Of a stretch of 64,000 nucleotides of DNA, positions 46,736 to 57,739 are shown piece after piece; the stretch's first letter is position 1; every line of letters begins with the position of its first letter. The stretch is from the NCBI RefSeq assembly GCF_030445035.2, contig NC_080682.1, forward strand, positions 34,144,770 to 34,208,769, given 5' to 3'. Origin of the DNA: Dasypus novemcinctus. Taxonomy: Eukaryota; Chordata; Mammalia; Cingulata; Dasypodidae. The notes beneath the pieces were generated by a model. It did not search any database, had not been told where the DNA came from, and worked only from the letters and a program-made list of their open reading frames with translations. The position numbers and the translations under genes were made by a program.

Positions 46736-47755
46736 GCTTATTCTATCCCCCCTTTAAGATTTATCTAGGTGGAAAGATGGTGGTTCACTCTATAAAAAGG
46801 ACCCAGAGAAAATTTTAAAAAGCTCAATTATTCCAAATTATAATAGTACTGGTATTGAGACCTTGTGGATAACAGGAGATGAAGGGAAAATAGCAAATGT
46901 AGAAGCACAGCAGGAAACAGATACAAACAGAAAAAAATCCCAACAACTCAGGTTATGCTAGAGAAAAATTATTAGCAGCAGTAAAGAATCTTAAATGGAA
47001 TATTAATGGTGCTGATGCCTGGGCTAATTTAGAATCAAGGTAGTTATAATAACTGTAATAGGAAGATAATCTCTTCCTTTGACATCTTAGGTTCTCATTA
47101 AATTTACTAGAAAAAATAGTTTTCTCCAGGTAGTGCTGAAGTTTCTCTGTGATAAATAGTATCTTTCTAAAACAGAAAACATAAAGTAAAAATTAAAACT
47201 GCAACCTCTATATTTGGATATTGTATAAAATTCTTAGACTTTTAAAGTGCTCACTGTCTATTCTATCCTAATACTGATCTGCATAATGATATTATTGATT
47301 ATAGTTTTAGTCATTCTTGGAAAAATGTGATATTATGAAAGCAACAAAAGCAACAGAAATCTCTTATCAGTTACAGTTTGCTCTGATGCTTCTCTAAAAG
47401 GGTACGCAGTCACCCCATCTTCAACAAAAAGGGACTTTAAAGGAAAAGCAAGGCAAAGATCTGTAAGTTGCATTTTGCCTGTTGATTAATAATCTTGGTA
47501 AAAGCATAAGCACAAAGTGAAATTAAACTCTTACTATGGTCTGCAGTTAGTGTTCTCTAGAAACAGCTTTATTTACAATGCTCATAAGTCCGGCAAAGTT
47601 GTCAAATAGAGGGGCAAGAGTCTCTTGAGAACATAGGCTGTGTCTAACAAAACAAAATTTTTTAATACTTAAAAAATTTAAATACATAATAATACTAAGT
47701 TTTTTAAAGCAAAAATTACTAATTCATGTAACTGTGAAGCTTATTCTCCAGAAAT
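46736..47755. other. Intergenic, unassigned, possibly more retroviral relic
   Basis: 46,780-47,045 has long open stretches with hydrophilic composition but I cannot match them. The rest is unassigned. Confidence 0.35.
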
Positions 47756-47759
47756 TGCA

Positions 47760-48130
47760 ATCTAGTTGTTACCATGGATTTCGAGGGGAAGGGAGAGAAT
47801 AATGGATGTAGCATGAGGCATTTTTAGGGCATTGGAATTGTTCTTCATGTCTTGCAGTGACAGATACAGGCCATTATGCATTTTGTTGGAACTTTTTAAA
47901 GTATACGGGACAGAATGAGAACCATAATGTAAACCACTGACCCTGGTTAGTGGCAACGCTTCAATATTTTTTCATCAATTGTAACAAATGTACCATTCTC
48001 ATGTTAGAAGTTATTAATAATTGAAAATGTGAGATGTGGAGGGGATGGGTTACACAGGAATCCTCTAAATTGTCAGTATGATTTTCTGTTACCTAAAGCT
48101 TCTTTGAAAAAAGTGAAAAAATAAGACACT
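47760..48130 (+). mobile_element. Family C retroposon 3' end (C7)
   Basis: Family C landmarks: TTTTTAGGGCATTGGAATTG, GACAGATACAGGCCATTATG, TTCATCAATTGTAACAAATG, GGGTTACACAGGAATCCTCT, AAAGCTTCTTTGAAAAAAGT. Confidence 0.75.
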
Positions 48131-48279
48131 GGGGGACCATACAGAAGAAATTTGTCACTGTATAAAAAGATAACAGATCTTACAGGAATGAAAGACACAA
48201 TGCAAATAATTTTAAATATTTTTAATTGTTTAGAGATACACTTATTTTTTTTATTTTAAATAAAATTATTTTAATTTAT

Positions 48280-49275
48280 TTATTGGTTTTGTTTTTGGGT
48301 AGGTTTGGAATGCAGAAAAGTCATAACTGTGTCAAGAGATGATTATGAGTACAGGATGTCAGTGTTGGGGGAATGTGTGGGAAGGGTGCACCTGGAATAT
48401 GAACATGCTAAAGTTGTCTTAGGGTATTGTCTCAGTGGGTGGAGACCCACATAATAACTGAAAGAATATTGAATTATCATTCTGGTGAGTCCTGCCACAT
48501 TCTCTAATAAACTGATATGAATCCCTGGAGTACATGGGCAGTGCCTAATGAGGGAGGATAGACCAATAAGCGAGACCCTTGATATGGATATTTGTACCTA
48601 TGAACCTTGTTCTTGTGAAATTGCAACTTAACCTGGTATTATATACTGCCTAAGAGTTACCTCCTGAAAACCTCCTTGTTGCCCTGATGTGTCCTCTCCC
48701 TAAGCAAATCTCAGCATATAAATTGCTACCTATCTGCCCCGTGGGATCTAAGCCCCTCTCTTAATCAGAAGCAGAGTGGGCATCAACATCCCCAAATCCT
48801 CAAGATTGAGGAATAAATAAACACAAGGGAAGGAGACAACTATGAACTAGAGTAGACACAATTGTTCTAGTGCTAGAAGAACTTATAACATTGAAATAAA
48901 GGCAGTGGCCACCATAAGTTCTGAGGGGAGGGAGAGGAAAGAATAGGTGTAACATGGGGCACTTTTTAGGACATTGAAATTGTTCTGCATGATATTGTAA
49001 TGATGGATACAGGTTATTATACATTTTATCAAAACCTATAAAATTGTGTGGTGCAAAGTGTAAACTACAATGTAAACTATAGACTATGGTTAATAGCAAT
49101 GCTTCAACATGTGTTCCTCAATTGTAACAAATGTACCGCCTTAATGAAAGATGCTATTAATGGGGAAAAGTGTGGGAGGGGGAGTGGGTGAGATATATGG
49201 GAATCCCCTATATTTTTGATGTGACATTTATGCAATCTAAAACTTCTTTTAAATAATTAAAAATGAATATTTTTA
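48280..49275 (+). mobile_element. Family C retroposon, long copy (C8)
   Basis: About 1 kb. The 5' part (GGTGGAGACCCACATAATAAC, TAAGAGTTACCTCCTGAAAA, AATCTCAGCATATAAATTGC) overlaps C4. An internal deletion removes most of the middle. The 3' end (ATTGTAACAAATGTACCGCC, ATATATGGGAATCCCCTATA, CAATCTAAAACTTCTTTT) is well preserved. Tandem with C7 in the same orientation. Confidence 0.78.
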
Positions 49276-49279
49276 AAAA

Positions 49280-49805
49280 TGCTCATAAGGAAATTAGGGT
49301 CTAGGTTGTAATCTCTTGTAGCCATCATATTTATACTTGAGTTCTGCCCTCTCATTGTTATTTCTGAGTCCTAAGATTCTTTACTTTTTGTGTATAACCT
49401 AATAGGTCCCTGGAATTTTTAAGGACCTCTATGACACTTGGAATTGAGAGCTAATGTTAACCAGGTCTAAAGGTGTTGAAAAAGCCGCATTGATTCTAAA
49501 TGTCCACCCCAATTAAAGAAGCAGATAGAATCAATATTCCGTTAAAAGATAAATGGGTCTAAACTAGAGACTAAGTAAGGAGAATCAGGATACAATGAAA
49601 TAGATAATATTATCATAATAATACTTTAAAAATTTAAGTACATAATAATACTTAAGTATTTTAACTACTATGAGGACCAGAAGGAGGAAATTTACTTTGT
49701 CAAGACAACTCTTTAAATTTCTGTTGAGTACTACCTAATTCAACCGGATTAGTCAGTTGATTTAATCTCATATGAAACCTAAAACAGTGAGTGAGATTGT
49801 GATAC
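49280..49805. other. Intergenic, nothing recognised
   Basis: AT-rich spacer. Confidence 0.5.
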
Positions 49806-49809
49806 TGTG

Positions 49810-50370
49810 TACACAGTTGTTGTAATACCCTGATGCATTTCAGAGTGTTTTGGGCATAAGATGGAAAGGTATTTGAAAAGTTCCCTAAGGGACTGGGAAA
49901 ATGTAGAAATAATAAACTTCTTCATCTGGGACAAGTGAAAATATTCAGGCTGAAGAACTAGAGAAAAAAAATGATGAAACACCTGAACAGAGCCTAGGAG
50001 ACCTATAAGACACCTTCAAAAATACCAATATAAGAAAAATGAGAGTCCTGGACAAAAGAGACAGGGAAAGGGGCAGGAGGAACATTCAAATAAATAAGTG
50101 CAGTAAACCTCAAAATTGATGAAAGACCTGAACACACTTTCATGAGTCCATCTAATAACAATCAAGATAAGCCTGAAGAGGAATATGCACAGACAAAACA
50201 TGGTCAAATTGTAGAATGCAAGGACAAGGGAGAGTTCTGAAAGCAGTAAATGTGACATATTATGTAAAATTCTGTCCCTCTAAAATTCAGTGCCAACTTC
50301 TCATCAGAAACCATGGAGGCAATATGGCAGTGATGGGAAATATTTTAGTGCACAATGAAGGATGTTGATA
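49810..50370 (+). mobile_element. L1/HAL1 ORF1-region relic
   Basis: Sense wording of an old L1 or HAL1 ORF1: CAGAGCCTAGGAGACC, GGGAAAGGGGCAGGAGGAAC, CTCATCAGAAACCATGGAGG, in the expected order. Frames are broken. Confidence 0.6.
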
Positions 50371-50639
50371 TTTTAACACTGCCCAATTTTAACTTGTTGC
50401 AAAGCAATAGTAATCAATACTTGTGCCTAAATTAAATTCTTATTTAGTGTTAAATTCAGAAAATGAAATTATAATTATAATCCCATACTGAAAGAGTGTA
50501 ATTGATCAATTATTGGTCTTACACTATTGGGCGTTATTTTATTTTTTCCCTAATTCCTAGAGTAATTGAATTCCTGAAGCAACCTAGATTTGTTTTAATT
50601 GTAACATGCGTAGATTACTCCTGGGAATATTTCTCTGTG

Positions 50640-50798
50640 TGTGACTTTCGGGGGAACAATTTTCCCATCTTTATTCCTCAAACTATTGATCAATAGATTC
50701 ATCATTAAAATGACAAAGGCATACAATACAGAAGCAATCTTCGCCTGAGTCAGGGATTGTGTTATTCCAAAGGTATAGCAGTCATTTGTTGAACTCAT
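50640..50798 (-). pseudogene. Olfactory receptor pseudogene, TM7 fragment
   Basis: An isolated scrap of OR TM7 and C terminus on the minus strand: SLTQAKIASVLYAFVILMMN, then LLINSLRNKDGKIV. This corresponds to the conserved Kxx[21 protein letters not shown], with NPLIY degraded to NLLIN. About 50 codons are recognisable and the rest of the gene is absent. Its flanks do not obviously match those of the other three relics, so it may be a different subfamily. Confidence 0.8.
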
Positions 50799-50799
50799 G

Positions 50800-52630
50800 A
50801 CATTTCACAATTCTTTAGCTTTTTTATAATAAATCACACTAAAACACAAAGTGAAAGTTATAAAAATAATTTGCTATAATTTACTTACCTTTAGTATGAA
50901 GATATTAATATTAATCTAAGAAGAATGGAGTTAATATTGGACAAACTATGTTAGTTAAGATTTAACCTTTAAAACAATTTTAATTATAGGATGTCTGAAT
51001 TAGGTTGGCCCTCATTGCCACAAATTACATACTGCAACATTTTATGATCTAGTCTCTAAAAATACTCCTGTTGTTTTAGGCTTCTTGAGTTTTGCTGAAA
51101 AAAAAATAATCAAGGTATTTATTAGGATATATACTATGACTAAATTAAAATTTGTATGACTGTTCATGTTTCATTCAAATGGCTTACTTAAATTATTAAC
51201 ATTTTGTTGTCTTTTAATGGCTAAATAGTTGCTTATTTTATTGCTTTTGGAAGTCTAGTTTCTTGACAATGCAATGTTTTCTATTCTCTTGGGAACTCTG
51301 GTAGAATTGGTAAAAGTTATTCTGAAGAACACAATAAATTCTTTTTCTTTCAATTTATTGAATTTGTCTATGTAGTTGCTTATGGATTAAGTGAAATAAC
51401 AGCTAAATAACTATTATCTAAGTCATAATTAAGGTAGCCATAGAGATGACTAATTTAATATTATGGCAAAAATGATCCAAAATCATTGCAGTTAGACATG
51501 AAACTTATATTTAAGAGTAAAAAGGCAGTAATAAATGAAAGTTAGAAAGAGTGAAATAAAAAACTTTCCTGGATATTCTATCTTTAAACAACCCAGAGTT
51601 AAAGAATTACCTGTAAGAGAATCCAACATTTGACTTATTAGACTATATATAGCACTGCTTGAAGGAAAGATTTGGGGATTTATTATATCACAGTTGTTTT
51701 TTATGTATTCATTACAAAGGAATTTTGATTCAGTCTTGAGGTCATATAATCTACAAATAATATTTCATAAATACTTAAATTTGTGATAAAAGTCAAGCTG
51801 TAATTTTACCAATTCACATGGATCTGAGTTCAAGAAAATCCATTAGAAATAATGATGGAAGGAAAAGGAAGCCCCATTCAAACATTTTCCTGAGAAAGGT
51901 CAATTCAGGATAATTTAGAAGAATTGCCAATATCACATGAAAAAAATTTAAAGAATTGGGTGGAAATAACAAAATCAGAGAAAATGTTAAAAAAATTTGT
52001 CAAAAAAGGCAGATTTTAAACTGACGTCTATGAATAGGAAACAAATAAAAGAAACTAAACAGATAAGAACCCCCAAACCAATATTGTAATTAATGCATTA
52101 TGTTGAGTGACTTTAACACAATATAATATTATTAAATTTCTCATTTAATTTAAAAACTGTGTAAATGATCCATTTGGGACACCCCGGAGTGACCCCTTAC
52201 CTTGTTTTCAATTTGCCCTGCATAGCAAGGTTGACATAAATGCTAGCTGAAGGGAGGTTAAGACAAAGTACTTATGTAAAGGAAGTAAAAGTAGAATTGA
52301 AAAAATAAAATGCAAAATGTGATAATATGGTGAAATCAGTCTATTATTCTTCATATGTGATTAGTACATACAAGAAAAATATCAGCCCTGAAACAATTCT
52401 TAACACCAGAACAATGATGTTCCTGAGTCCACAATGGTTGAGGATAAATGAAATAGAATACCAAAACTGAAAGTATGAGTTCATGACTCAGCTCTTTGAG
52501 TAAAAGATGTGTGAGACTGGGCTTACTGTCCAAAGTTTACTCCTCTTAAACAACAATACATTTAAATAACAAAGCAGGCCAGACAGACTAATTAAATACA
52601 TTAAGCAAAAAAATATACAAATAATTTCTT
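50800..52630. other. AT-rich intergenic DNA, nothing recognised
   Basis: Only the short similarity at 51,185-51,290 to 31,370-31,470 was noticed. No gene. Confidence 0.5.
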
Positions 52631-52639
52631 TTATATAGT

Positions 52640-52920
52640 TCAAATTTACTTATAAACAGAGACTCATATTTGAATTTTATCATTAAATGTATTCATTTTA
52701 AAATACAAACAATGGCTCACAAAATTAATATTATAATTAAATCGTTTAAAAAAATACATGTGACTAGAGCCTTCAGTCAAGTATTACAACTTTTAGCTAC
52801 AAGCAAAGATATAATTAATAATGTATATGTAACCATTTTATCTAGTTCACACACACTGATTTATATTGATTAAAATAGCTATCAATGTGGATTTATTTAC
52901 TACTTTAAAATACCCCAAAA
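52640..52920 (+). repeat. Diverged duplicate of 860-1,210
   Basis: See 860-1,210. GTGACTAGAGCCTTCAGTCA and the following TTTTAGCTACA are the anchor. Confidence 0.55.
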
Positions 52921-53194
52921 AGAGATTATTTTTATTATTCCAAAAGAAAAGTTATCATATGTAATAGCAAATAAATATTAGAACATATTGATAGGACTGA
53001 GAAATTATAGAGAGAGTTAGAGTATGTGATTCTCAAAGAATTTAATAAAAAGAGATCAATCTTTAGTAATTAATTTAAAGTAGATTCCATAAATATCATT
53101 TTAATAGAAAGCAGAAAACTCCAGATATCTTGGATTCAGCATTAGAAGTTACCAAAGTTTACAAAGGAAAAAAGAAATACATAAAATGTGTCAT

Positions 53195-53350
53195 TTATTG
53201 AACACTTGCAACATAAATGGAATTTTGTACACATTGCTTTATCTCATCATTATTGCTACTCTCATTGCTAATACACGTCAGAGCTAAATTTGAATTCCAG
53301 GTCTCCTTCCAGGTGCATGAATTCCTAAAATTATATATTACTTCCCATTT
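53195..53350 (-). mobile_element. MIR SINE relic
   Basis: Antisense MIR: TCATTTATTGAACACTTGCA, CACATTGCTTTATCTCATCA, CAGAGCTAAATTTGAATTCC, CAGGTCTCCTTCCAGGTGC. One of the clearer MIR copies. Confidence 0.75.
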
Positions 53351-53359
53351 TACCATGGC

Positions 53360-54225
53360 TTTATTTTGCAAACACTACTTGCCCCTATATTGAAAGAAAA
53401 TAAAACATGATCTTTGAGGCATACAGATATTTTTAAAGCCACTAAGAAAAGAGAAAGAAACTATGTATAAAAGAGACTACCATTAAGAGACTACGAAACA
53501 CTAGAAATATGAAAATTATTCTAGATTTCATAGCTAGAAAAATAAGCTTGAAATAATTGTTATCTTCCTCATTATAACAAAATAAAGTGACCAGAGAGCT
53601 GAAGTTTTCCTGTCTTCCACTGACAAATTTTCATAATTGTTTAAGTTTACATTCTACTTCCCTTGCTCTTAATTTTAACTGGAATGGGTTCCTCCATAGA
53701 TCAGTGAAAGCATCCACCCAAATTGGAGCACTCTTATTTACTACTGCAAACGTAAAATTTACATTTTCTTTATTCATTGTTGTTTTCCCATAATGATGGG
53801 GTTCCAGTACATATGTAGAACTCTACCTGATCCTGGTTAGTGTGGATAGTTCCTAGGCACTCAGGCAATAGGCAAGAACTAAAGTGTTATTACAAGGATT
53901 TCATAGCATATTTGAACTTGATAGTGTACGTGCTTTTTCTTAAAATATTCAGCAAAATTTCTGAAATTTCATCTTACTTGTGGAACAACAAATGAAAATT
54001 TATTTTACACTGTGATTATGATATATTTAGATTGTTTATATCCATTTACACAACTGCTGTAATCCAAAAGAGATGCCCCAAAGGGAATACAATCCAATTA
54101 TCTTCTGCTTCTAAACAACAATGATGATTTACTCAAAAATAAAAGTAAATGGTTCTGGAAAAATGCACTAAATGTTGACATTTTAAAAAAGTAGAGTTCT
54201 TTGATCTCTTATTCAAAATGGAAGC
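53360..54225. other. Intergenic, nothing recognised
   Basis: No supported gene. The 68-codon open frame at 53,587-53,793 has no motif. Confidence 0.5.
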
Positions 54226-54229
54226 TTAG

Positions 54230-54860
54230 AAAATATTCACTTATGTTTTATTGCTATGTAAGAAATTTTAAGATGTGAGGTATAGATACTACAAGCTCAG
54301 ACAGTAGTTAGTACTGCACTTCTTTGAGACTTGTTTCTTCACCTTTCAAAGTAACCCATAGTATATTATAAAAATTTGTAAATATGATAAAAGATTATAA
54401 TATTATACCACAATACATTTCTTGCAGACTCTAACACATAGGATTATACTGACCCAAATTCTTTGTATTTCTAGACTATTTAATTATGAAGAACTGCATT
54501 TGCAGGGAACAAGGTATACATTCTGAACTTAAAGTATTATATAAAGTGATAAAATTACAAAAATGGGATAGGGATGTGGAATTGGAAATATGTGAAGTAT
54601 AAGGTGCTAAAATTCTTTGTAAATGTTGCTATTTTATGAATTCAGAACACTAATTTTTTACTTACTCAGAAGAATTAGTAAGAAACCCATACAGACACAC
54701 ACACATCAACAAAACTAGGAGCCAAAAATAGAAATTTAACATGGTGGGCAAGGAATAGCCAATGAAAATTTTACATTTTTCAGTTCTCTTGACATTCCTG
54801 TTGGGATATTTATAGGAAATATTTTTGAGGGCCTGTATGTTGGCATGGTATGCTACAAAT
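54230..54860 (+). repeat. Local duplication unit, copy 1
   Basis: Aligns in the same orientation with 55,345-55,943: TTTAATTATGAAGAACTGCATTT with TTTAATTATGAAGAGCTGTGTTT, TTGCTATTTTATGAATTCAGAA with TTGCTATTTTGTGAATTCAGAA, GGATATTTATAGGAAATA with GGATATTTATAAGAAATA. Its middle is also repeated at 55,200-55,345. Confidence 0.88.
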
Positions 54861-54899
54861 AAACATATCATGGACTATAAGCATTCTCAAGATAGTACG

Positions 54900-55200
54900 C
54901 TCTTTGAGGTCTATTATTGTATTTTAATATATCAGTAGTTTGTTCATTTTTATTGTTGAATTGAATTATTTTGTACACAAGTACCTCAGTTTGTCCATTC
55001 ACTAGTTGGTGGACAGGTGGGTTGTGTCCAACTTTGGAAAGTAAATATTCTCATACAGGTCTCTGTGTAGACATTGCTTTCATTTTTCTTGGGTAGTTAA
55101 GAAAGAGTGAGACTGCTGAATCATTTAGTAATGGGTTTCACTTCGTAAGAAACTGTTGAAATGTTTCCTAAAGTAACTTCTTCAGTTCGTGTTTGAACAA
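54900..55200 (-). mobile_element. L1 ORF2 3' fragment between duplication units
   Basis: Antisense L1 C-terminal region (GTTTGTTCATTTTTATTGTT, CACTAGTTGGTGGACAGGTG, AAAGAGTGAGACTGCTGAAT). Related to 57,950-58,240. Confidence 0.75.
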
Positions 55201-55345
55201 GGCTTCCACGGAACAAGGTATAAATTCTGAGCTTTTTTCAAAAGATTACTGTACAAAATAACAAAATTACCAAATTGGGCATTTGCATTGGAATTGGAAA
55301 TATCCAAGTATAAGACTCTACCTTTCTTCATGTGTTGTTATTTTG
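55200..55345 (+). repeat. Local duplication unit, partial copy 2
   Basis: GGAACAAGGTATAAATTCTGA matches GGAACAAGGTATACATTCTGA at 54,508, followed by GGAATTGGAAATAT in both. Continues directly into copy 3. Confidence 0.82.
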
Positions 55346-55943
55346 AGAAAAATGTTTCAATGCTATATAAGAAATATTAAAATATGAGGCAGAGATGTAT
55401 ATTATAAGCTCAGACATTGGTTAGCACTGCCTTTCTTTGGGACCAGTTTCCTTATCTTTGCAAAGTAACCCATATTTTTTTTTTTTCGCAAAAATCAATA
55501 AATGTGATACCACAATAGGTCTCTTGCAGTATCTAGCATATAGTGTTCCAAATCCATAGTGTTCCAAATTCTAATCTGTTTAATTATGAAGAGCTGTGTT
55601 TGCAATGAACAATGTATAGTTTTTGAACTTATTTAAAGGATTATTATGTTAATACAAAGTGATAACAAAATTACAAAAACTGGCATAGGTATGTGGCATT
55701 GGAAATAAAGTATAAGGTTCTAAAGTTCTTCTTAAGTGTTGCTATTTTGTGAATTCAGAATACTAACTTAGAGTTACTCAGAAGATTAGTCACACACACA
55801 CACACACACACACACACCAACAAAAGTAGGAGCCAAATAGAGAAATTTAATATGGTGAACAAGGAATAACAATAAAATGTTTAATTTTTTCTGTTTTGTA
55901 GATGCCCTTGATAGGATATTTATAAGAAATACTTTTGAGTGCC
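55345..55943 (+). repeat. Local duplication unit, copy 3
   Basis: See copy 1. It has gained a (CA)n tract where copy 1 has ACACACACACAC, and lost short segments. It ends exactly where LTR copy A4 begins. Confidence 0.88.
55792..55818 (+). repeat. (CA)n microsatellite
   Basis: About 13 CA units. The paired position in copy 1 (~54,697-54,708) has only a few, so the tract expanded after duplication. Confidence 0.95.
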
Positions 55944-56868
55944 TGTGGTAATTGAAGGTTATCCATGAATTCCAAAAAGAGAACGATTATGTTTGTAAGC
56001 TAATCTATTCCCCTGGGTGTGAAACCTTTGAGTATTAAATTCCAAGGACTAAATTTTACTTGATAAAATCAATTTAGGACTTTTTTTTTTTTTTTTTTTA
56101 AAGATTTATTTATTTAATTTCCCCCCCTCCCCTGGTTGTCTGTTCTTGGTGTCTATTTGCTGCGTCTTGTTTCTTTGTCCGCTTCTGTTGTCGTCAGCGG
56201 CAGGGGAAGTGTGGGCGGCGCCATTCCTGGGCAGGCTGCACTTTCTTTTTCACGCTGGGCGGCTCTCCTCACGGGCGCACTCCTTGCGCGTGGGGCTCCC
56301 CCACGCGGGGGACACCCTTGCGTGGCACGGCACTCCTTGCGCGCATCAGCACTGCGCATGGCCAGCTCCACACGGGTCAAGGAGGCCCGGGGTTTGAACC
56401 GCGGACCTCCCATATGGTAGACGGACGCCCTAACCACTGGGCCAAAGTCCATTTCCCCAATTTAGGACTTTAGATTCGAACCACTTCAGTACGGCATGAC
56501 TCCAATTGAGTCCCCATACCCTTAGTGGGTTTCTATAAATGAACATCCACTTAAGAATACACAGGAAGAGTGAGAGATCTATAGATGCCAAAGGAGAACT
56601 TTGTCATGTGACAAAAGGAGAAGGTTCAGACAACTAAAGCCAGGGGAGAGATGAGCCATTTTTCCTATAGCCTACAGTAAGAGACCAGGCAGAGATCAGC
56701 AACCATCTTGCTTCAACACTTTGCAACTGACTTTAGTGAGAAAGCAATCTTGAATTGGACTGTTTAGGGCCTTATCATTATAAGATTTTAACTCAGATAA
56801 ATACCCTTTATAAAGGCCAACAGATGTCTAATACTTTGCATCAGTACCCCTTTGACAGACTAATAGAA
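55944..56868 (+). mobile_element. MaLR-like LTR, family A copy A4, with nested SINE
   Basis: Starts TGTGGTAATTGAAGG and ends ACAGACTAATAGA; AGATAAATACCC holds the poly-A signal region near 56,800. Without the SINE it is about 537 bp. Flanks GTGCC (55,939-55,943) and ATGCC (56,869-56,873) match at 4 of 5 bases. The SINE at 56,084-56,457 splits it. Confidence 0.85.
56084..56457 (-). mobile_element. DAS-type armadillo SINE, copy 3
   Basis: Minus-strand SINE nested in LTR A4. The antisense tail is T19 with AAAGATTTATTTATTTAAT, and the head ends at GGGCCAAAGTCCATTTCCC. A perfect 14-bp target duplication CAATTTAGGACTTT flanks it at 56,070-56,083 and 56,458-56,471. More CpG-rich than copies 1 and 2. 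The long antisense poly-A and perfect duplication suggest a younger insertion. Confidence 0.95.
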
Positions 56869-56873
56869 ATGCC

Positions 56874-57735
56874 ATAATTAATAAATAATAAGTAAGGTAA
56901 GTAAAATAATAAAATTAAATAAAAGCAATACAAATTGAAATGATTATTAAAGTTTCAAGAAATTGGTGATAATCTGAAATGATATTTATAGACAAAGGAG
57001 GATATGAAAACATGTTTCAAAGGACTCAGAAAGCAATTAAAAATAAAATAAAAGCAGAAATTAAGATTAATTTTAATTTAATTAAAATTTAAGATTAATA
57101 AAAATTAATCTTAGTAAACAAAATGTTCGGTTAATGAAAGAAAAAATGGAAAGGACAGAAATGAAGAAAAATCAGTTTAAAATAAGAAAGATAATTAAAA
57201 TTTGAGGGAAGCTACAGATCGTAAAAGTGCTAAACTATAATGTTCAAAATGTAAAGTCTTCACTCAAAGAAATTAAAAATGAATACATGACACAAAAAGA
57301 ATATACTATTTCATTTTTAGGAAAATCAGTAAGATGATAAGTCTGATTCAAAGAGCATTTAAGGAGAAAGGGTTTATAGAATTTATTAGAAAATGTAAAA
57401 CAAAATAAATTTGTTTTCTTTTTTAATATTTGTAAAAATAATACACATACAGACAAGTCCAAATACTAGAAGTGTAAATCTTAAGGAAATTTCATATCCT
57501 GCAAAAATCCTGTAACAGGACCAATACAAGGAAGCAAACAATGCCAACACTAGAGAAGAATCCCTTATACTGTCTTCTGGTCACTATTTTCCCTGTAAAG
57601 CTAACTCTTACACTGGAGAAAACATTAATTTATGTAACATGTAACTTTAAAATTAAGGTTATTTTAAATAAATATATAAATACATAATTTACATGTGCCA
57701 CTTATTTGAATTTTTAAAAATGAGTATGCTTGGGC
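56874..57735. other. AT-rich intergenic DNA with a palindrome
   Basis: No gene or named repeat. A 13-bp perfect inverted repeat TAAGATTAATTTT / AAAATTAATCTTA lies at 57,062-57,074 and 57,101-57,113, with a third TAAGATTAA in the loop. Confidence 0.55.
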
Positions 57736-57739
57736 AACA

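Noticed and set aside
53587..53793. A 68-codon plus frame as a possible small gene
   Set aside because: No start context, motif or conservation evidence, and the length is expected by chance.
56136..56452. Three open frames of 83-99 codons
   Set aside because: They fall inside SINE copy 3.
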